A model generated the notes under the pieces. The model had not been told where the DNA came from, did no database searches, and saw only the letters and a program-made list of their open reading frames with translations. A stretch of 64,000 nucleotides of DNA from the NCBI RefSeq assembly GCF_900155585.1, contig NZ_LT707418.1, positions 62,001 to 126,000 on the forward strand. The letters are read 5' to 3'. Position 1 is the stretch's first letter, and each line of letters starts with the position of its first letter. Shown piece after piece: positions 24,344-32,935 of this stretch. A program made the translations under genes and the position numbers. This stretch comes from Aedoeadaptatus urinae (lineage in GTDB: Bacteria > Bacillota > Clostridia > Tissierellales > Peptoniphilaceae).

Positions 24344-25748
24344 GGAAGACGAAAACGCCGATGTAAAGGTAGAAGCGAAAGTCGAAGAGCATTCTGAAGA
24401 ACTTATCGACGAAAGCACTGTAGAATCCGAACCGGCGGCGGTTGCTCAAGAAGATGTGACTGAAGCCAATGCCAAAGAAGCCGAGGCAAGTCCGGTCCGT
24501 CATAAAGCCTACGATTTTTCTCAACCGAAAGAGAAGGCAGTGGAGGAAAAGACAGTTGAAGAGAGAGTCGAGCCCGAGGCTCAAGGGCTTATTAAAGAGA
24601 CGGCTGATGATACAGATGTGGCGAAGGCGGATGAAAAAGAAGAGGTCTCCGATTCCGCTGTTGAAGATGCAGAAGTAATTGAAATTCCGACCACTGACTC
24701 TTTATCAGAAGATGTAGAGCCATCTGAAACGAATGAGGCAGTAAAAGAAGAAGAAGCGGTAGCGGAAGAGGTCGAAGACGAAAAGCCTATAGAAGAAGAG
24801 CCCGCAACTGAAGAAGCCGAAGAAAAAGTCGGCTGGTTCCAACGCTTAAAACAAGGTCTCGAAAAAACGCGAGACGACATGAATTATAAGATCAACGACA
24901 TTTTAGGCAATTATGTACAAATCGACGACGATATGATGGAAGATTTGGAAGATCTTTTGATTTCATCGGATATTGGCATGGAAACCACCATGACATTAAT
25001 CGACCGCCTAAAAGACTCCATTCGCGAAAAACAAATTAAGGATCCGAAGCTGGTCAAAGGCCTTTTGGCCGATGAGATAAAAGCCATTTTAGAAGGCGAT
25101 CCGGCGAAAAATCGATTGAACGTGGAACCGTCCCCGGCGATCATCCTCATTGTCGGCGTCAATGGCGTAGGTAAGACAACGACTATCGGCAAGCTCGCTT
25201 ATCGCTTTAAAAGCGAAGGCAAGTCCGTTTTAATTGCGGCGGCAGATACCTTCCGTGCCGCAGCTATCGAGCAGATCGAGACCTGGGGCGAGCGTTCCGA
25301 CACGCCGGTCATTAGCCACAAGGAAGGCGCCGATCCGGCGGCAGTGGTTTACGACGCCATTCAGGCGCAAAAATCCAGAAACATCGACGTGTTGATTTGC
25401 GATACGGCGGGACGTCTGCATAATAAGAAAAATCTGATGAACGAGCTCGAAAAAATTCATCGCATCATCGAAAAAGAAGCGCCGGAGGCACAGAAGGAAG
25501 CACTACTGGTTCTCGATGCCACCACGGGTCAAAATGCCATTCTCCAGGCGAAAACATTTAACGAGGTCACGGACTTAAGCGGTTTGATCCTTACAAAATT
25601 AGACGGCACCGCCAAGGGCGGCGTGGTCTTGCCCCTGGTTCAGGAGTTGGACATTCCCATTAAGCTCATCGGCGTCGGCGAAGGCATGACGGACTTACAG
25701 GATTTTTCCGGAAAGGATTTTGCCAACGCATTGATCAACGCGGAATAA
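24312..25748 (+). CDS. ftsY: Signal recognition particle receptor FtsY
   Basis: 478 residues from ATG 24312, preceded by GGAGGAGG (24295-24302). A TTG at 24303 touches the ribosome-binding site and is less likely. After a short amphipathic start (MLEWLKRKIG) comes a very acidic region to about residue 175, the A domain for membrane/translocon contact. The NG GTPase follows: GVNGVGKTT (about 282-290), DTFRAAAIEQ, DTAGRLHNKKNLM, TKLDGTAKGG and GVGEGMTDLQDF. It receives ribosome-SRP complexes at the membrane. The acidic region is long for a Gram-positive FtsY. Confidence 0.96.
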   Translation: MLEWLKRKIGKEDENADVKVEAKVEEHSEELIDESTVESEPAAVAQEDVTEANAKEAEASPVRHKAYDFSQPKEKAVEEKTVEERVEPEAQGLIKETADDTDVAKADEKEEVSDSAVEDAEVIEIPTTDSLSEDVEPSETNEAVKEEEAVAEEVEDEKPIEEEPATEEAEEKVGWFQRLKQGLEKTRDDMNYKINDILGNYVQIDDDMMEDLEDLLISSDIGMETTMTLIDRLKDSIREKQIKDPKLVKGLLADEIKAILEGDPAKNRLNVEPSPAIILIVGVNGVGKTTTIGKLAYRFKSEGKSVLIAAADTFRAAAIEQIETWGERSDTPVISHKEGADPAAVVYDAIQAQKSRNIDVLICDTAGRLHNKKNLMNELEKIHRIIEKEAPEAQKEALLVLDATTGQNAILQAKTFNEVTDLSGLILTKLDGTAKGGVVLPLVQELDIPIKLIGVGEGMTDLQDFSGKDFANALINAE

Positions 25749-25770
25749 TATGTATAATTTACTCTATCTC

Positions 25771-25799
25771 TTGAAATTTATTTACGAAAGTTAGATAAT
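25771..25799 (+). promoter_or_regulatory. Promoter for alr
   Basis: TTGAAA (25771-25776), 17-base spacer, GATAAT (25794-25799), 43 bases before the alr ATG. GGAGGAGG lies directly before the start codon. Confidence 0.7.
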
Positions 25800-25842
25800 A
25801 AAGAAAAGAAATTGTTTACCACTAGTTTTCGGAGGAGGAATT

Positions 25843-27006
25843 ATGAAAATAACACGTCCTGCTTGGCTGGAAATCGATTTGGACCAAGTGAGAAAAAATA
25901 TGCAGGAAATTCAACGGCACCTCGGTAAGGGAACCGAAGTCATCTCGATAGTCAAAGCGGACGGCTATTCCTTTGGCGGTATAGAAATCGCCAAGGCCAT
26001 GACCGAAGCCGGCGTGAAGCGTTTCGCCGTCGCATCAGGCAACGAAGGCGTCGCCCTTCGCCGCGCCCTACCCGACGTGGACATTTTGGTCCTGGGCTAC
26101 ACTCCGGAAGAATTGAACGACATGATGATCGAAAACTCCATCGACATGGCTCTCTACCGCGTCGATGTAGCGGAAAAATTAAACGAAGTTGCCGCTCGCA
26201 TGGGCAAAAAGGCCGGCGTACACATCGCTATCGACTCGGGCATGAACCGAATCGGCTTCAAGCCGACAGATGAAAGCATCGATGCCATCGAAAAGATCGT
26301 GAACATGGATCACCTGGAAGTAAAAGGCATGTTTACCCACTTCGCCTTGGCCGATGAAGATCGCGACTTTACACTAAAACAATACGGACGCTACGATTGG
26401 GTCGTTCAAGAATTGAAAAAACGAGGCATCTCTTTGAATCGCCACGTTTCCAACTCTCACGCCCTGATGAACTTCAGAGAATTTGATTTAGAATATGTTC
26501 GCCCCGGCATCGTCCAATACGGTACCACCGAAGGCGATCCCGGCGGAAAGGATTTCGACGTACACTTCGTCGCCCAATTAAAGGCTAAAATCGGTCACGT
26601 GAAGACCGTCGAAGCCGGCGAAGGCGTCAGCTACGGTCAAATCTACGTCACAGAAGGCGAAACGAAAATCGCCACGATCCCCATCGGCTATGCCGACGGC
26701 ATGGAACGGAGCATGTCTGAGAAATTCGACGTCCTTGTCGGCGGGAAGCGTTGCCCGCAAATCGGACGGATCTGCATGGACCAAATGATGATCGACGTTA
26801 CCGGCGTCGACTGCAAGGTTGGCGATGAAGTGGTTCTTATCGGCAAGCAAGGGGACGAAGAGGTCACCATCGAAGAGCTTGCAAAGGCCAATAATGAAAT
26901 TCCAACTTCCTTCGTCACCCACTTTAAAAAACGGCTTCCGAAGGTGTATATGAAGGGCGGCGTGCTCTATAAAATCGTCGATGAAGTCATGGGAATTGAA
27001 TATTGA
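25843..27006 (+). CDS. alr: Alanine racemase
   Basis: 387 residues, type III PLP fold. The PLP lysine is K38 in IVKADGYSFGG, which departs from the usual VKANAYGHG but keeps the tyrosine. IDSGMNRIGF, THFALADE, the SNSHALMNF segment and RPGIVQYG follow; the second catalytic tyrosine is near residue 264 in GVSYGQIY, and IGYADG and GRICMDQMMIDVT complete the C-terminal domain. It makes D-alanine for peptidoglycan. It has its own promoter and a terminator, so it is monocistronic. The altered PLP loop leaves some room for a related amino acid racemase. Confidence 0.9.
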   Translation: MKITRPAWLEIDLDQVRKNMQEIQRHLGKGTEVISIVKADGYSFGGIEIAKAMTEAGVKRFAVASGNEGVALRRALPDVDILVLGYTPEELNDMMIENSIDMALYRVDVAEKLNEVAARMGKKAGVHIAIDSGMNRIGFKPTDESIDAIEKIVNMDHLEVKGMFTHFALADEDRDFTLKQYGRYDWVVQELKKRGISLNRHVSNSHALMNFREFDLEYVRPGIVQYGTTEGDPGGKDFDVHFVAQLKAKIGHVKTVEAGEGVSYGQIYVTEGETKIATIPIGYADGMERSMSEKFDVLVGGKRCPQIGRICMDQMMIDVTGVDCKVGDEVVLIGKQGDEEVTIEELAKANNEIPTSFVTHFKKRLPKVYMKGGVLYKIVDEVMGIEY

Positions 27007-27031
27007 CAAGCAGCTGAAAGGATAGTATAAT
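27003..27031 (+). promoter_or_regulatory. Consensus promoter for ylxM-ffh-rpsP operon
   Basis: A perfect TTGACA (27003-27008), 17-base spacer, TATAAT (27026-27031). The -35 overlaps the last codon/stop of alr and the predicted start point (about 27038) falls inside the following terminator stem. Confidence 0.85.
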
Positions 27032-27033
27032 TA

Positions 27034-27067
27034 CAGGGTCAAGGAATAAACCTGACCCTGTTTTTTT
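27034..27067 (+). terminator. alr terminator overlapping the ylxM promoter start site
   Basis: Stem CAGGGTCA (27034-27041) / TGACCCTG (27053-27060), then seven T. Transcripts coming from alr contain both arms; transcripts from the promoter just upstream would lack the outer bases of the 5' arm. Confidence 0.8.
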
Positions 27068-27079
27068 ATGGGAGTGATC

Positions 27080-27439
27080 ATGGATAAGACAGTACACGTC
27101 AATGTTTTGTTGGACTTATACGATCAATTATTGAGCGACAGGCAAAGACAAGTGATGGATCTCTATTACAAGGAAGATTATTCCTTAAACGAGATTTCCG
27201 ATCTCTTAAGTATTTCTAAACAAGCCGTTTCCGAGCACATCAAACGGGCCGAGGCGGCATTAAAGAATTACGAGATGGCCCTTGAACTCGCCAGAAAAAC
27301 GAAACAATGGAATGAAGACGGAAAGGCAATTACCTCGTCCTTGGAAGAGCTTCGGCAGTTTTCCGCGGACGCCCGTTTTCAGGATATTATCGATGGAATT
27401 GAAGCTCGTATAGATAAGGAGGGATACTTTGATATTTGA
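27080..27439 (+). CDS. ylxM: YlxM family putative helix-turn-helix protein (UPF0122)
   Basis: 119 residues from ATG 27080, with GGGAGTG at 27070-27076; an ATG at 27068 lacks a ribosome-binding site. A sigma-70 region-4-like helix-turn-helix is visible: LLSDRQRQVMDLYYKEDYSL followed by EISDLLSISKQAVSEHIKRAE. The family is encoded next to ffh throughout Firmicutes and is linked to the SRP pathway, possibly as a modulator. The ffh TTG start lies 10 bases before its stop, so the two are translationally coupled. Confidence 0.92.
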   Translation: MDKTVHVNVLLDLYDQLLSDRQRQVMDLYYKEDYSLNEISDLLSISKQAVSEHIKRAEAALKNYEMALELARKTKQWNEDGKAITSSLEELRQFSADARFQDIIDGIEARIDKEGYFDI

Positions 27440-28766
27440 ATCCCTGGCCGATAAATTGCAAGACACCATCGGCAAATTGCGCGGCAAAGGAAAAGTAACC
27501 GAGCAAGATGTCGATGAGGCGATGCGCGAAGTAAAATTGGCATTGCTCGAGGCGGATGTTAATTTCAAAGTCGTCAAATCCTTTGTAAAAAAAGTAAAAG
27601 AACGCTCCTTGGGCAGCGACGTCATGGAAAGCTTGACGCCGGGCCAACAGGTCATAAAAATCGTCATGGAAGAGCTGTCTGCCCTTATGGGTGACAGCGC
27701 GGAAAAAATCGATTTTTCTAAAAATCCGACCGTCATCTTGATGACCGGCCTTCAAGGGGCAGGGAAGACGACGACGACGGCAAAGCTGGCGCGGCTTTTA
27801 AAGAAAAAGAACAAGCGCCCCTTGCTCGTCGCTTGCGACGTCTACCGACCCGCGGCTATTAAGCAGCTGGAAGTTCTGGCGTCACAAATTCAGGTCCCTG
27901 TTTTTGCACAGGGAACGGATAAAGATCCTGTGGAGATCGCCCGAAACGGGATCGACCATGCGAGAGCGAACGGCAACGACGTCGTCATAATCGACACGGC
28001 CGGTCGTCTTCACATAGACGAAGCGCTCATGGATGAAATCAAAGGCATTAAAGAGGGCACAGAGCCTACGGAGATTCTTTTGGTTTTGGATGCCATGACC
28101 GGACAAGATGCGGTAAAAGTCGCACAGGCTTTTGACGATGCCCTGACCATTACAGGGGTCGTGCTTACGAAGCTGGACGGCGACGCACGTGGCGGTGCGG
28201 CTCTGTCGATTCGATCGGTCACCGATGTGCCCATTAAATTTATCGCCTTAGGCGAAAAGATGGATGCACTGGAGGTTTTCCATCCGGATCGCATGGCGAA
28301 ACGCATCCTGGGCATGGGCGATGTGGTCGGATTAATCGAAAAGGCGGAAGAGTTTGTCGACGAGAAAAAAGCCAAGGAATTGGAAGAAAAGCTTCGTTCC
28401 CAAACTTTCACCTTCGACGACTTCCTGGACCAAATGCAGCAGATGCGAAATTTAGGTCCCTTGGAAGATTTGCTGGGCATGATTCCCGGCATGAACAACA
28501 AGGCCTTGAAGAACATGAAGATCGATGAGAAGGAATTTGCTCGCGTCGAAGCGATCATTCGTTCCATGACAAAAAAAGAGCGTACACATCCGGAGATCAT
28601 CGACAGTTCGAGGAAAAAGCGCATTGCCAAAGGATCGGGCACCGATGTCAGACAGGTAAACGGGCTTTTGAAGCAGTTTAAAGAATTGCGAAAAATGATG
28701 AAAAAGCTCGGCGCGATGAATGGCGGAAAAGGCAAACGCAGAATGAAAATGCCTTTTCCATTTTAA
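27429..28766 (+). CDS. ffh: Signal recognition particle protein Ffh (SRP54)
   Basis: 445 residues with TTG start 27429, preceded by AAGGAGGG (27417-27423) and overlapping ylxM. N domain: helices 1-85. G domain: GLQGAGKTTT (about 106-115), DVYRPAAIKQL, DTAGRLHIDE, TKLDGDARGGAAL and ALGEKMDALEVF. M domain: from about 300, with the RNA-binding SGTDVRQVNGLLKQF and a methionine-rich end (KMMKKLGAMN). It binds signal peptides at the ribosome and delivers them to FtsY, encoded 3 kb upstream. Confidence 0.96.
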   Translation: MIFESLADKLQDTIGKLRGKGKVTEQDVDEAMREVKLALLEADVNFKVVKSFVKKVKERSLGSDVMESLTPGQQVIKIVMEELSALMGDSAEKIDFSKNPTVILMTGLQGAGKTTTTAKLARLLKKKNKRPLLVACDVYRPAAIKQLEVLASQIQVPVFAQGTDKDPVEIARNGIDHARANGNDVVIIDTAGRLHIDEALMDEIKGIKEGTEPTEILLVLDAMTGQDAVKVAQAFDDALTITGVVLTKLDGDARGGAALSIRSVTDVPIKFIALGEKMDALEVFHPDRMAKRILGMGDVVGLIEKAEEFVDEKKAKELEEKLRSQTFTFDDFLDQMQQMRNLGPLEDLLGMIPGMNNKALKNMKIDEKEFARVEAIIRSMTKKERTHPEIIDSSRKKRIAKGSGTDVRQVNGLLKQFKELRKMMKKLGAMNGGKGKRRMKMPFPF

Positions 28767-28788
28767 ATGAGAAATATGGGAGGACATA

Positions 28789-29301
28789 ATGGCAGTAAAA
28801 ATTAGATTGAAGAGAATGGGTTCGAAAAAGAATCCTTTTTACAGAATCGTAGTGGCAGACTCCAGAAAACCGAGAGACGGCCGTTTCATTGAAGAAATCG
28901 GCTACTACAACCCCTTAACGGAACCGAAGATTTTACGCGTCGATGCCGATAAGGCAAACACCTGGGTTAAAAACGGTGCAAAACCGACGGATACCGTGGA
29001 TCGTCTCTTTAAGGAAAACGCCGTTTACGAAGCAACGGGCAATTACGACAACACCGACGTTCAAAAGGCAAAACGTGCCGAAAAACAAGCAGCCGAACAA
29101 AAGGCTCGTGCCGAAAGAGAAGCTGAATTAGATCGCTTGGACGAAGAAGCCAAAGAACGTAAGGCAAAGGAAGCCGAAGAAGCAAAGGCTGCCGCTGCTA
29201 AGGCTGAAGAAGAAGCTGCCGCTTCTGAGGAAGCCGAAGGCGAAGAAGCTACTGAGGAAGAAGCTGCTGCAGAAGAAGCGGAAGAAGTTACCGAAGAATA
29301 A
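28789..29301 (+). CDS. rpsP: Ribosomal protein bS16 with long Glu/Ala-rich tail
   Basis: The first 80 residues are a normal bS16: [32 protein letters not shown] and the [10 protein letters not shown] end. A tail of about 90 residues follows, first mixed-charge helical ([20 protein letters not shown]), then almost pure E/A. Family length is usually 80-95; here it is 170. The tail would form a charged helix or coiled coil extending from the 30S body. The gene opens the 30S/rRNA maturation block and has an AGGAGG ribosome-binding site. There is no stop or frameshift between domain and tail. Confidence 0.95.
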   Translation: MAVKIRLKRMGSKKNPFYRIVVADSRKPRDGRFIEEIGYYNPLTEPKILRVDADKANTWVKNGAKPTDTVDRLFKENAVYEATGNYDNTDVQKAKRAEKQAAEQKARAEREAELDRLDEEAKERKAKEAEEAKAAAAKAEEEAAASEEAEGEEATEEEAAAEEAEEVTEE

Positions 29302-29324
29302 AGCTCGAAGCAGGAGGTGAAACC

Positions 29325-29564
29325 GTGGAAGCATTGATTCAATACATTGTTTCAAAGCTCGTCGTGGATCAGGATTCCGTCGAAGTTATTGAAACCAGAG
29401 ACGGCGATGAGGTTCACGTACAGGTTTATATCAACCCCGACGATATGGGGCGCGTCATCGGACGTCAGGGCAAAATCGCCCGCTCCATTCGCAGCATCGC
29501 TAAAGCTATAGGGACGAAGGAACAAGTCATGGTCTCGGTGGATTTCGATGCCAAAGAAGAATAG
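29325..29564 (+). CDS. khpA: KH-domain RNA-binding protein KhpA (YlqC)
   Basis: 79 residues, GTG start preceded by GGAGGTGA (29313-29320). The KH fold shows the GRVIGRQGKIARSIRSI loop with GxxG (GRQG). KhpA binds RNA together with KhpB and affects cell division and wall synthesis in Gram-positives. The rpsP-khpA-rimM-trmD-rplS order is canonical. It overlaps the rimM start by 17 bases. Confidence 0.95.
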   Translation: MEALIQYIVSKLVVDQDSVEVIETRDGDEVHVQVYINPDDMGRVIGRQGKIARSIRSIAKAIGTKEQVMVSVDFDAKEE

Positions 29565-30048
29565 AGTGCTGGTCGGTGAAATCACATCGGCCCATGGCAT
29601 TCGCGGCATGGTAAAGGTTTATCCCTATACGGATACGCCGGATCGGTTTCAAACCATATCCCGCATCTATATCGAGGGAGAGGACAGCCTGCGTTCAATC
29701 GAATCGGCATCGGTTCAAAAAAATATGGCTCTTATAAAAATCGAGGGCATCGATACGCGAAACGCATCGGAGGCGATCTGCAAAAAGAAATTATTTATTC
29801 CTTTCGAAGATCGAAAGCCCTTGGAAAAAGATCAATATTTTATTGACGACTTATTGGGTCTTACGGTATATACTGTAGATGGAAAGGTCATCGGCGAGCT
29901 TTCCGATGTCATGACCCAGCACGGCAACGATATTCTGGTCATCCGGTCCGGGGACAAAGAGGTGCTGATACCTTTTGTAAAAGCATTTGTCCGCTCGGTT
30001 GATGAAAAGGGCATTGTCGTCGAACCCATCGAAGGGATGCTTTCATGA
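29548..30048 (+). CDS. rimM: Ribosome maturation factor RimM
   Basis: 166 residues. The N-terminal RimM domain has VLVGEITSAHGIRGMVKVYPYTD; the PRC-barrel-like C-terminal part has DQYFIDDLLGLTVYT, then GELSDVMTQHGNDILVI and VLIPFVKAFV. It binds ribosomal protein uS19 and helps assemble the 30S head. The last codon overlaps trmD (ATGA), typical of coupled expression. Confidence 0.95.
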   Translation: MPKKNRVLVGEITSAHGIRGMVKVYPYTDTPDRFQTISRIYIEGEDSLRSIESASVQKNMALIKIEGIDTRNASEAICKKKLFIPFEDRKPLEKDQYFIDDLLGLTVYTVDGKVIGELSDVMTQHGNDILVIRSGDKEVLIPFVKAFVRSVDEKGIVVEPIEGMLS

Positions 30049-30794
30049 GATTTACCGTATTAACTCTGTTTCCCGAGTTTGTCGATACGATGAAGAGCTA
30101 TTCCGTTATCGGCCGTGGGGTAGATAAGGGCTTGATCCAATTGGACTGCGTAAACATTCGTGACTATACCACGGACAAGCACAACAATGTGGACGACTAT
30201 AGCTACGGAGGCGGCCCTGGCATGGTGCTGCAGGCGCAGCCGGTGACCGACGCCATTCTAAAGAATCGCGGTTGGGACGGATACGTCATCCATCTTTCTC
30301 CAAGAGGGAAAGTGCTGGATCAGGCGAAGCTGGAATCATTGGCGAAGAAAGAACACATCGTGTTGGTCAACGGCCACTACGAGGGCATCGACCAGCGCGT
30401 GTTGGACCACTATGTAGACGAGGAAATTTCTGTCGGTGACTATGTGCTTTCCGGCGGGGAGCTGGGCTCCATGATTTTAATCGACGGCATCAGCCGATTG
30501 ATCGACGGAGTCCTGAGCAATGAAGATTCGGCGGTGGAAGAATCCCACAGCCAAGGACTTCTGGAACACGGCCACTATACCAGGCCCTATAACTTCAGAG
30601 GGTATTGTGTTCCCGATATTTTGTTAAGCGGTAATCACCGGAAAATCGAAGAATATAGAAGAAGAGAAGCTCTGAAAGTGACTTATGAACGTAGACCGGA
30701 TTTATTAAAATCCGCGGAGCTTTCGGAGTCGGATAAGAGTTATTTAAAAGCTCTGGAAGAAAAACAAGAGGGGGAAAAACATGGACATTATTAA
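30045..30794 (+). CDS. trmD: tRNA (guanine-N1)-methyltransferase TrmD
   Basis: 249 residues, SPOUT fold. [14 protein letters not shown] opens the protein; the trefoil knot is marked by [30 protein letters not shown] and [20 protein letters not shown], with [15 protein letters not shown] and [10 protein letters not shown] near the C-terminal domain. It makes m1G37 next to the anticodon and prevents +1 frameshifts. Start overlaps rimM (ATGA) and its end overlaps rplS by 14 bases. Confidence 0.97.
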   Translation: MRFTVLTLFPEFVDTMKSYSVIGRGVDKGLIQLDCVNIRDYTTDKHNNVDDYSYGGGPGMVLQAQPVTDAILKNRGWDGYVIHLSPRGKVLDQAKLESLAKKEHIVLVNGHYEGIDQRVLDHYVDEEISVGDYVLSGGELGSMILIDGISRLIDGVLSNEDSAVEESHSQGLLEHGHYTRPYNFRGYCVPDILLSGNHRKIEEYRRREALKVTYERRPDLLKSAELSESDKSYLKALEEKQEGEKHGHY

Positions 30795-31125
30795 ATCCAT
30801 TGAACAAGCGCAATTAAAAGACAATCTGCCTGAATTTCGTGTCGGCGACACGGTACAAGTTCACTACCGCATTATCGAAGGTGCCAGAGAAAGAATCCAA
30901 GTCTTTGAAGGTACCGTTATTAAGCGTCAAGGTGGCAGCATCAATGAAACCTTTACCGTTAGACGTCTTTCCTACGGTGTCGGCGTAGAAAGAACTTTCC
31001 CGGTTCATTCTCCGAGAATTGCCGAGCTTAAGGTATTAAAGCGCGGTAAAGTTCGTCGCGCCAAGCTTTACTACTTACGTGATCGTCAAGGTAAGGCTGC
31101 AAAAGTTAAAGAAAAGAAGTTTTAA
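30781..31125 (+). CDS. rplS: Ribosomal protein bL19
   Basis: 114 residues, standard length. [55 protein letters not shown] and the basic [20 protein letters not shown] are diagnostic. It sits at the 30S-50S interface. It is last in the operon, ending at the hairpin 31131-31164. Confidence 0.97.
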   Translation: MDIIKSIEQAQLKDNLPEFRVGDTVQVHYRIIEGARERIQVFEGTVIKRQGGSINETFTVRRLSYGVGVERTFPVHSPRIAELKVLKRGKVRRAKLYYLRDRQGKAAKVKEKKF

Positions 31126-31130
31126 TTGTT

Positions 31131-31164
31131 AATAGGCATTGCTCTGGCAGTGCCTATTCTTTTA
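31131..31164 (+). terminator. Terminator after rplS
   Basis: Stem AATAGGCATTGC / GCAGTGCCTATT (one mismatch) around TCTG, followed by CTTTTA. The T tract is short, so some read-through to the next gene is likely. Confidence 0.7.
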
Positions 31165-31198
31165 GATTCTGTTCAAAACAAAGAAAGTAGCAGGTGCC

Positions 31199-32869
31199 AT
31201 GAAAAAACTACTTATTTTACTATTGGTTCTCGCGGCCTTATTGTTCGGCGGTTACACCGTATTAAATAAAGCCGGCGGCAACAATCAATATTCCGACATT
31301 TACAAATCCTTTCACGTGATCTATGAAGATGAATTGATTCCGAAAAAATACGCCATGCGTGAAGACGGTCAGTACTTTATGTCCTTGGAAGGCATCCAAA
31401 AATACATCGACGAAACGGCGCGCTTCGACGAGGCCAAGGGCGCCGTCGTCTTTAACAATCGCAGCGGTGAAAAAGTCTTGCCCTTAGACAGCAAGGAAGG
31501 AACGATCAACGGCGGTAAAATCGCCTTAAGGGACCCGCTGATTAAAAAAGACGATCAAATCTTTATTCCCGTGGAAGCGTTCATTCACGATTATCCCGTT
31601 CGTATGAATTACGAAAAAGATAAAAACGTGCTGATCATCGACAACCGCATGAAAAAACACGCCGTCGGCAGCTTGTCCGGCGACGGCGTCAATCTCCGCG
31701 AGTCGGATACCACAGATTCGCCCATTGTCGCCACATTAGGTGCCGACAGCAAGCTTTGGGTTTACGGTAAAAAAGATGATTGGTATCACGTTAGAGAACA
31801 AGACGGATACTTAGGTTGGATTCGCGAAGATAATATCAAGGTCGAAACTTTGGACGGCGGTAAATATACGGGTGACAGCGGTCTTGTTCAGCAATCGGCG
31901 ATTAAAAAACCGTTAAACATTACCTACGACTACACCTACGGACAAGTGAAGGAAGAGGTGGTCAACGGCATTAAAAAGATCGAAGGGCTGGACGTCGTCA
32001 TTCCCACATGGTTCTCCGTAGAGAATGCTCAAGGAGATATTCGGGACCGCGGCGATATTCGCTATGTAGAAAATTATGCGAAGCTGGGTATTGCGACCTG
32101 GGCCTATTTGGATAACAGCTTTGATCCGGATTTAACCCATCAATTCCTTCAAAACGAAGAAGCCCGTAAAAAAGCCGTAGCAACTTTAATTAACTTTACC
32201 AAGTCCTATGGCATGAAGGGCGTTAATATCGATTTCGAAAATATGAAGGTAGAAGATCGCGACGCTTTAACGGCATTCGTAAAGGAAGTTTCCGATGCGG
32301 CTAAGGCGGAAAATCTTCTCGTTTCCGTTTGCGTAACGCCCCAGGTGTCGAAAAATGTGAAAAATGAACTGTACGACCGAAAAGCGTTGGCCGAACTTTG
32401 CGATTACGTCATTCTCATGGCCTACGACCAACACTGGGGCAGCTCCGACAAGCCCGGGTCCGTTGCCGAATACAAATGGGTGGAAGGCAATGTCAATGTC
32501 AGCTTAAAAGATATTCCGCCGGAAAAATTCATCCTTTCCGTTCCCTTCTACGCCCGTTTGTGGAAAGAGGGAGAAAACGGCCTGACATCCAGTGCCGTCG
32601 GCATGCAAACGACGGCTGAATACGTCAAGTCTCGCAACATAAATCCCACCTGGGACGACGAGGCGAAGCAGTACACCATCAATCAGGACGTCAACGGCAA
32701 GAGCGAGAAAATTTGGATCGAAAATGCCGAATCCGTGGCGTGGAAAGTATCGCTTATGCGCAAATACAATCTTGCCGGGATTTCCTCCTGGCGATTAGGC
32801 TTTGAAACGCCGGATGTTTGGACCGTCATGGCGGATCAATTCAGCAAATACCGCTATCCGTACCAATAA
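31199..32869 (+). CDS. Membrane-anchored glycosyl hydrolase family 18 protein with SH3b domain
   Basis: 556 residues. A signal anchor (1-25) is followed by a copper-amine-oxidase-N-like region (about 55-150), a bacterial SH3 domain (about 153-215, GVNLRESDTTDSPIVATL and DGYLGWIR) and a GH18 TIM barrel (about 235-550). The GH18 catalytic DxxDxDxE box is present as KGVNIDFENM, with the acid/base Glu and the nucleophile-side Asp but an N at an earlier Asp. ILMAYDQHWGSS and SWRLGFETPDVW are typical of YaaH/LysM-type wall hydrolases. It probably cuts or binds the glycan strands of peptidoglycan; exact bond is not deducible. Confidence 0.88.
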   Translation: MKKLLILLLVLAALLFGGYTVLNKAGGNNQYSDIYKSFHVIYEDELIPKKYAMREDGQYFMSLEGIQKYIDETARFDEAKGAVVFNNRSGEKVLPLDSKEGTINGGKIALRDPLIKKDDQIFIPVEAFIHDYPVRMNYEKDKNVLIIDNRMKKHAVGSLSGDGVNLRESDTTDSPIVATLGADSKLWVYGKKDDWYHVREQDGYLGWIREDNIKVETLDGGKYTGDSGLVQQSAIKKPLNITYDYTYGQVKEEVVNGIKKIEGLDVVIPTWFSVENAQGDIRDRGDIRYVENYAKLGIATWAYLDNSFDPDLTHQFLQNEEARKKAVATLINFTKSYGMKGVNIDFENMKVEDRDALTAFVKEVSDAAKAENLLVSVCVTPQVSKNVKNELYDRKALAELCDYVILMAYDQHWGSSDKPGSVAEYKWVEGNVNVSLKDIPPEKFILSVPFYARLWKEGENGLTSSAVGMQTTAEYVKSRNINPTWDDEAKQYTINQDVNGKSEKIWIENAESVAWKVSLMRKYNLAGISSWRLGFETPDVWTVMADQFSKYRYPYQ

Positions 32870-32871
32870 AA

Positions 32872-32899
32872 TTGATTATTTCGGAAATTTTGATATAAT
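32872..32899 (+). promoter_or_regulatory. Extended -10 promoter for the zinc-PLC-like gene
   Basis: TTGATT (32872-32877), 16-base spacer, and TGA-TATAAT (TATAAT at 32894-32899), starting right after the GH18 stop. Confidence 0.7.
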
Positions 32900-32935
32900 A
32901 GCATAGGAAGTCGGAATAAAGAAAAAGGAGTGTTC

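Noticed and set aside
24340-24830. Acidic repeat region in FtsY considered as a simple-sequence artefact or separate gene
   Set aside because: The frame is continuous with the NG domain and acidic A domains are normal for FtsY.
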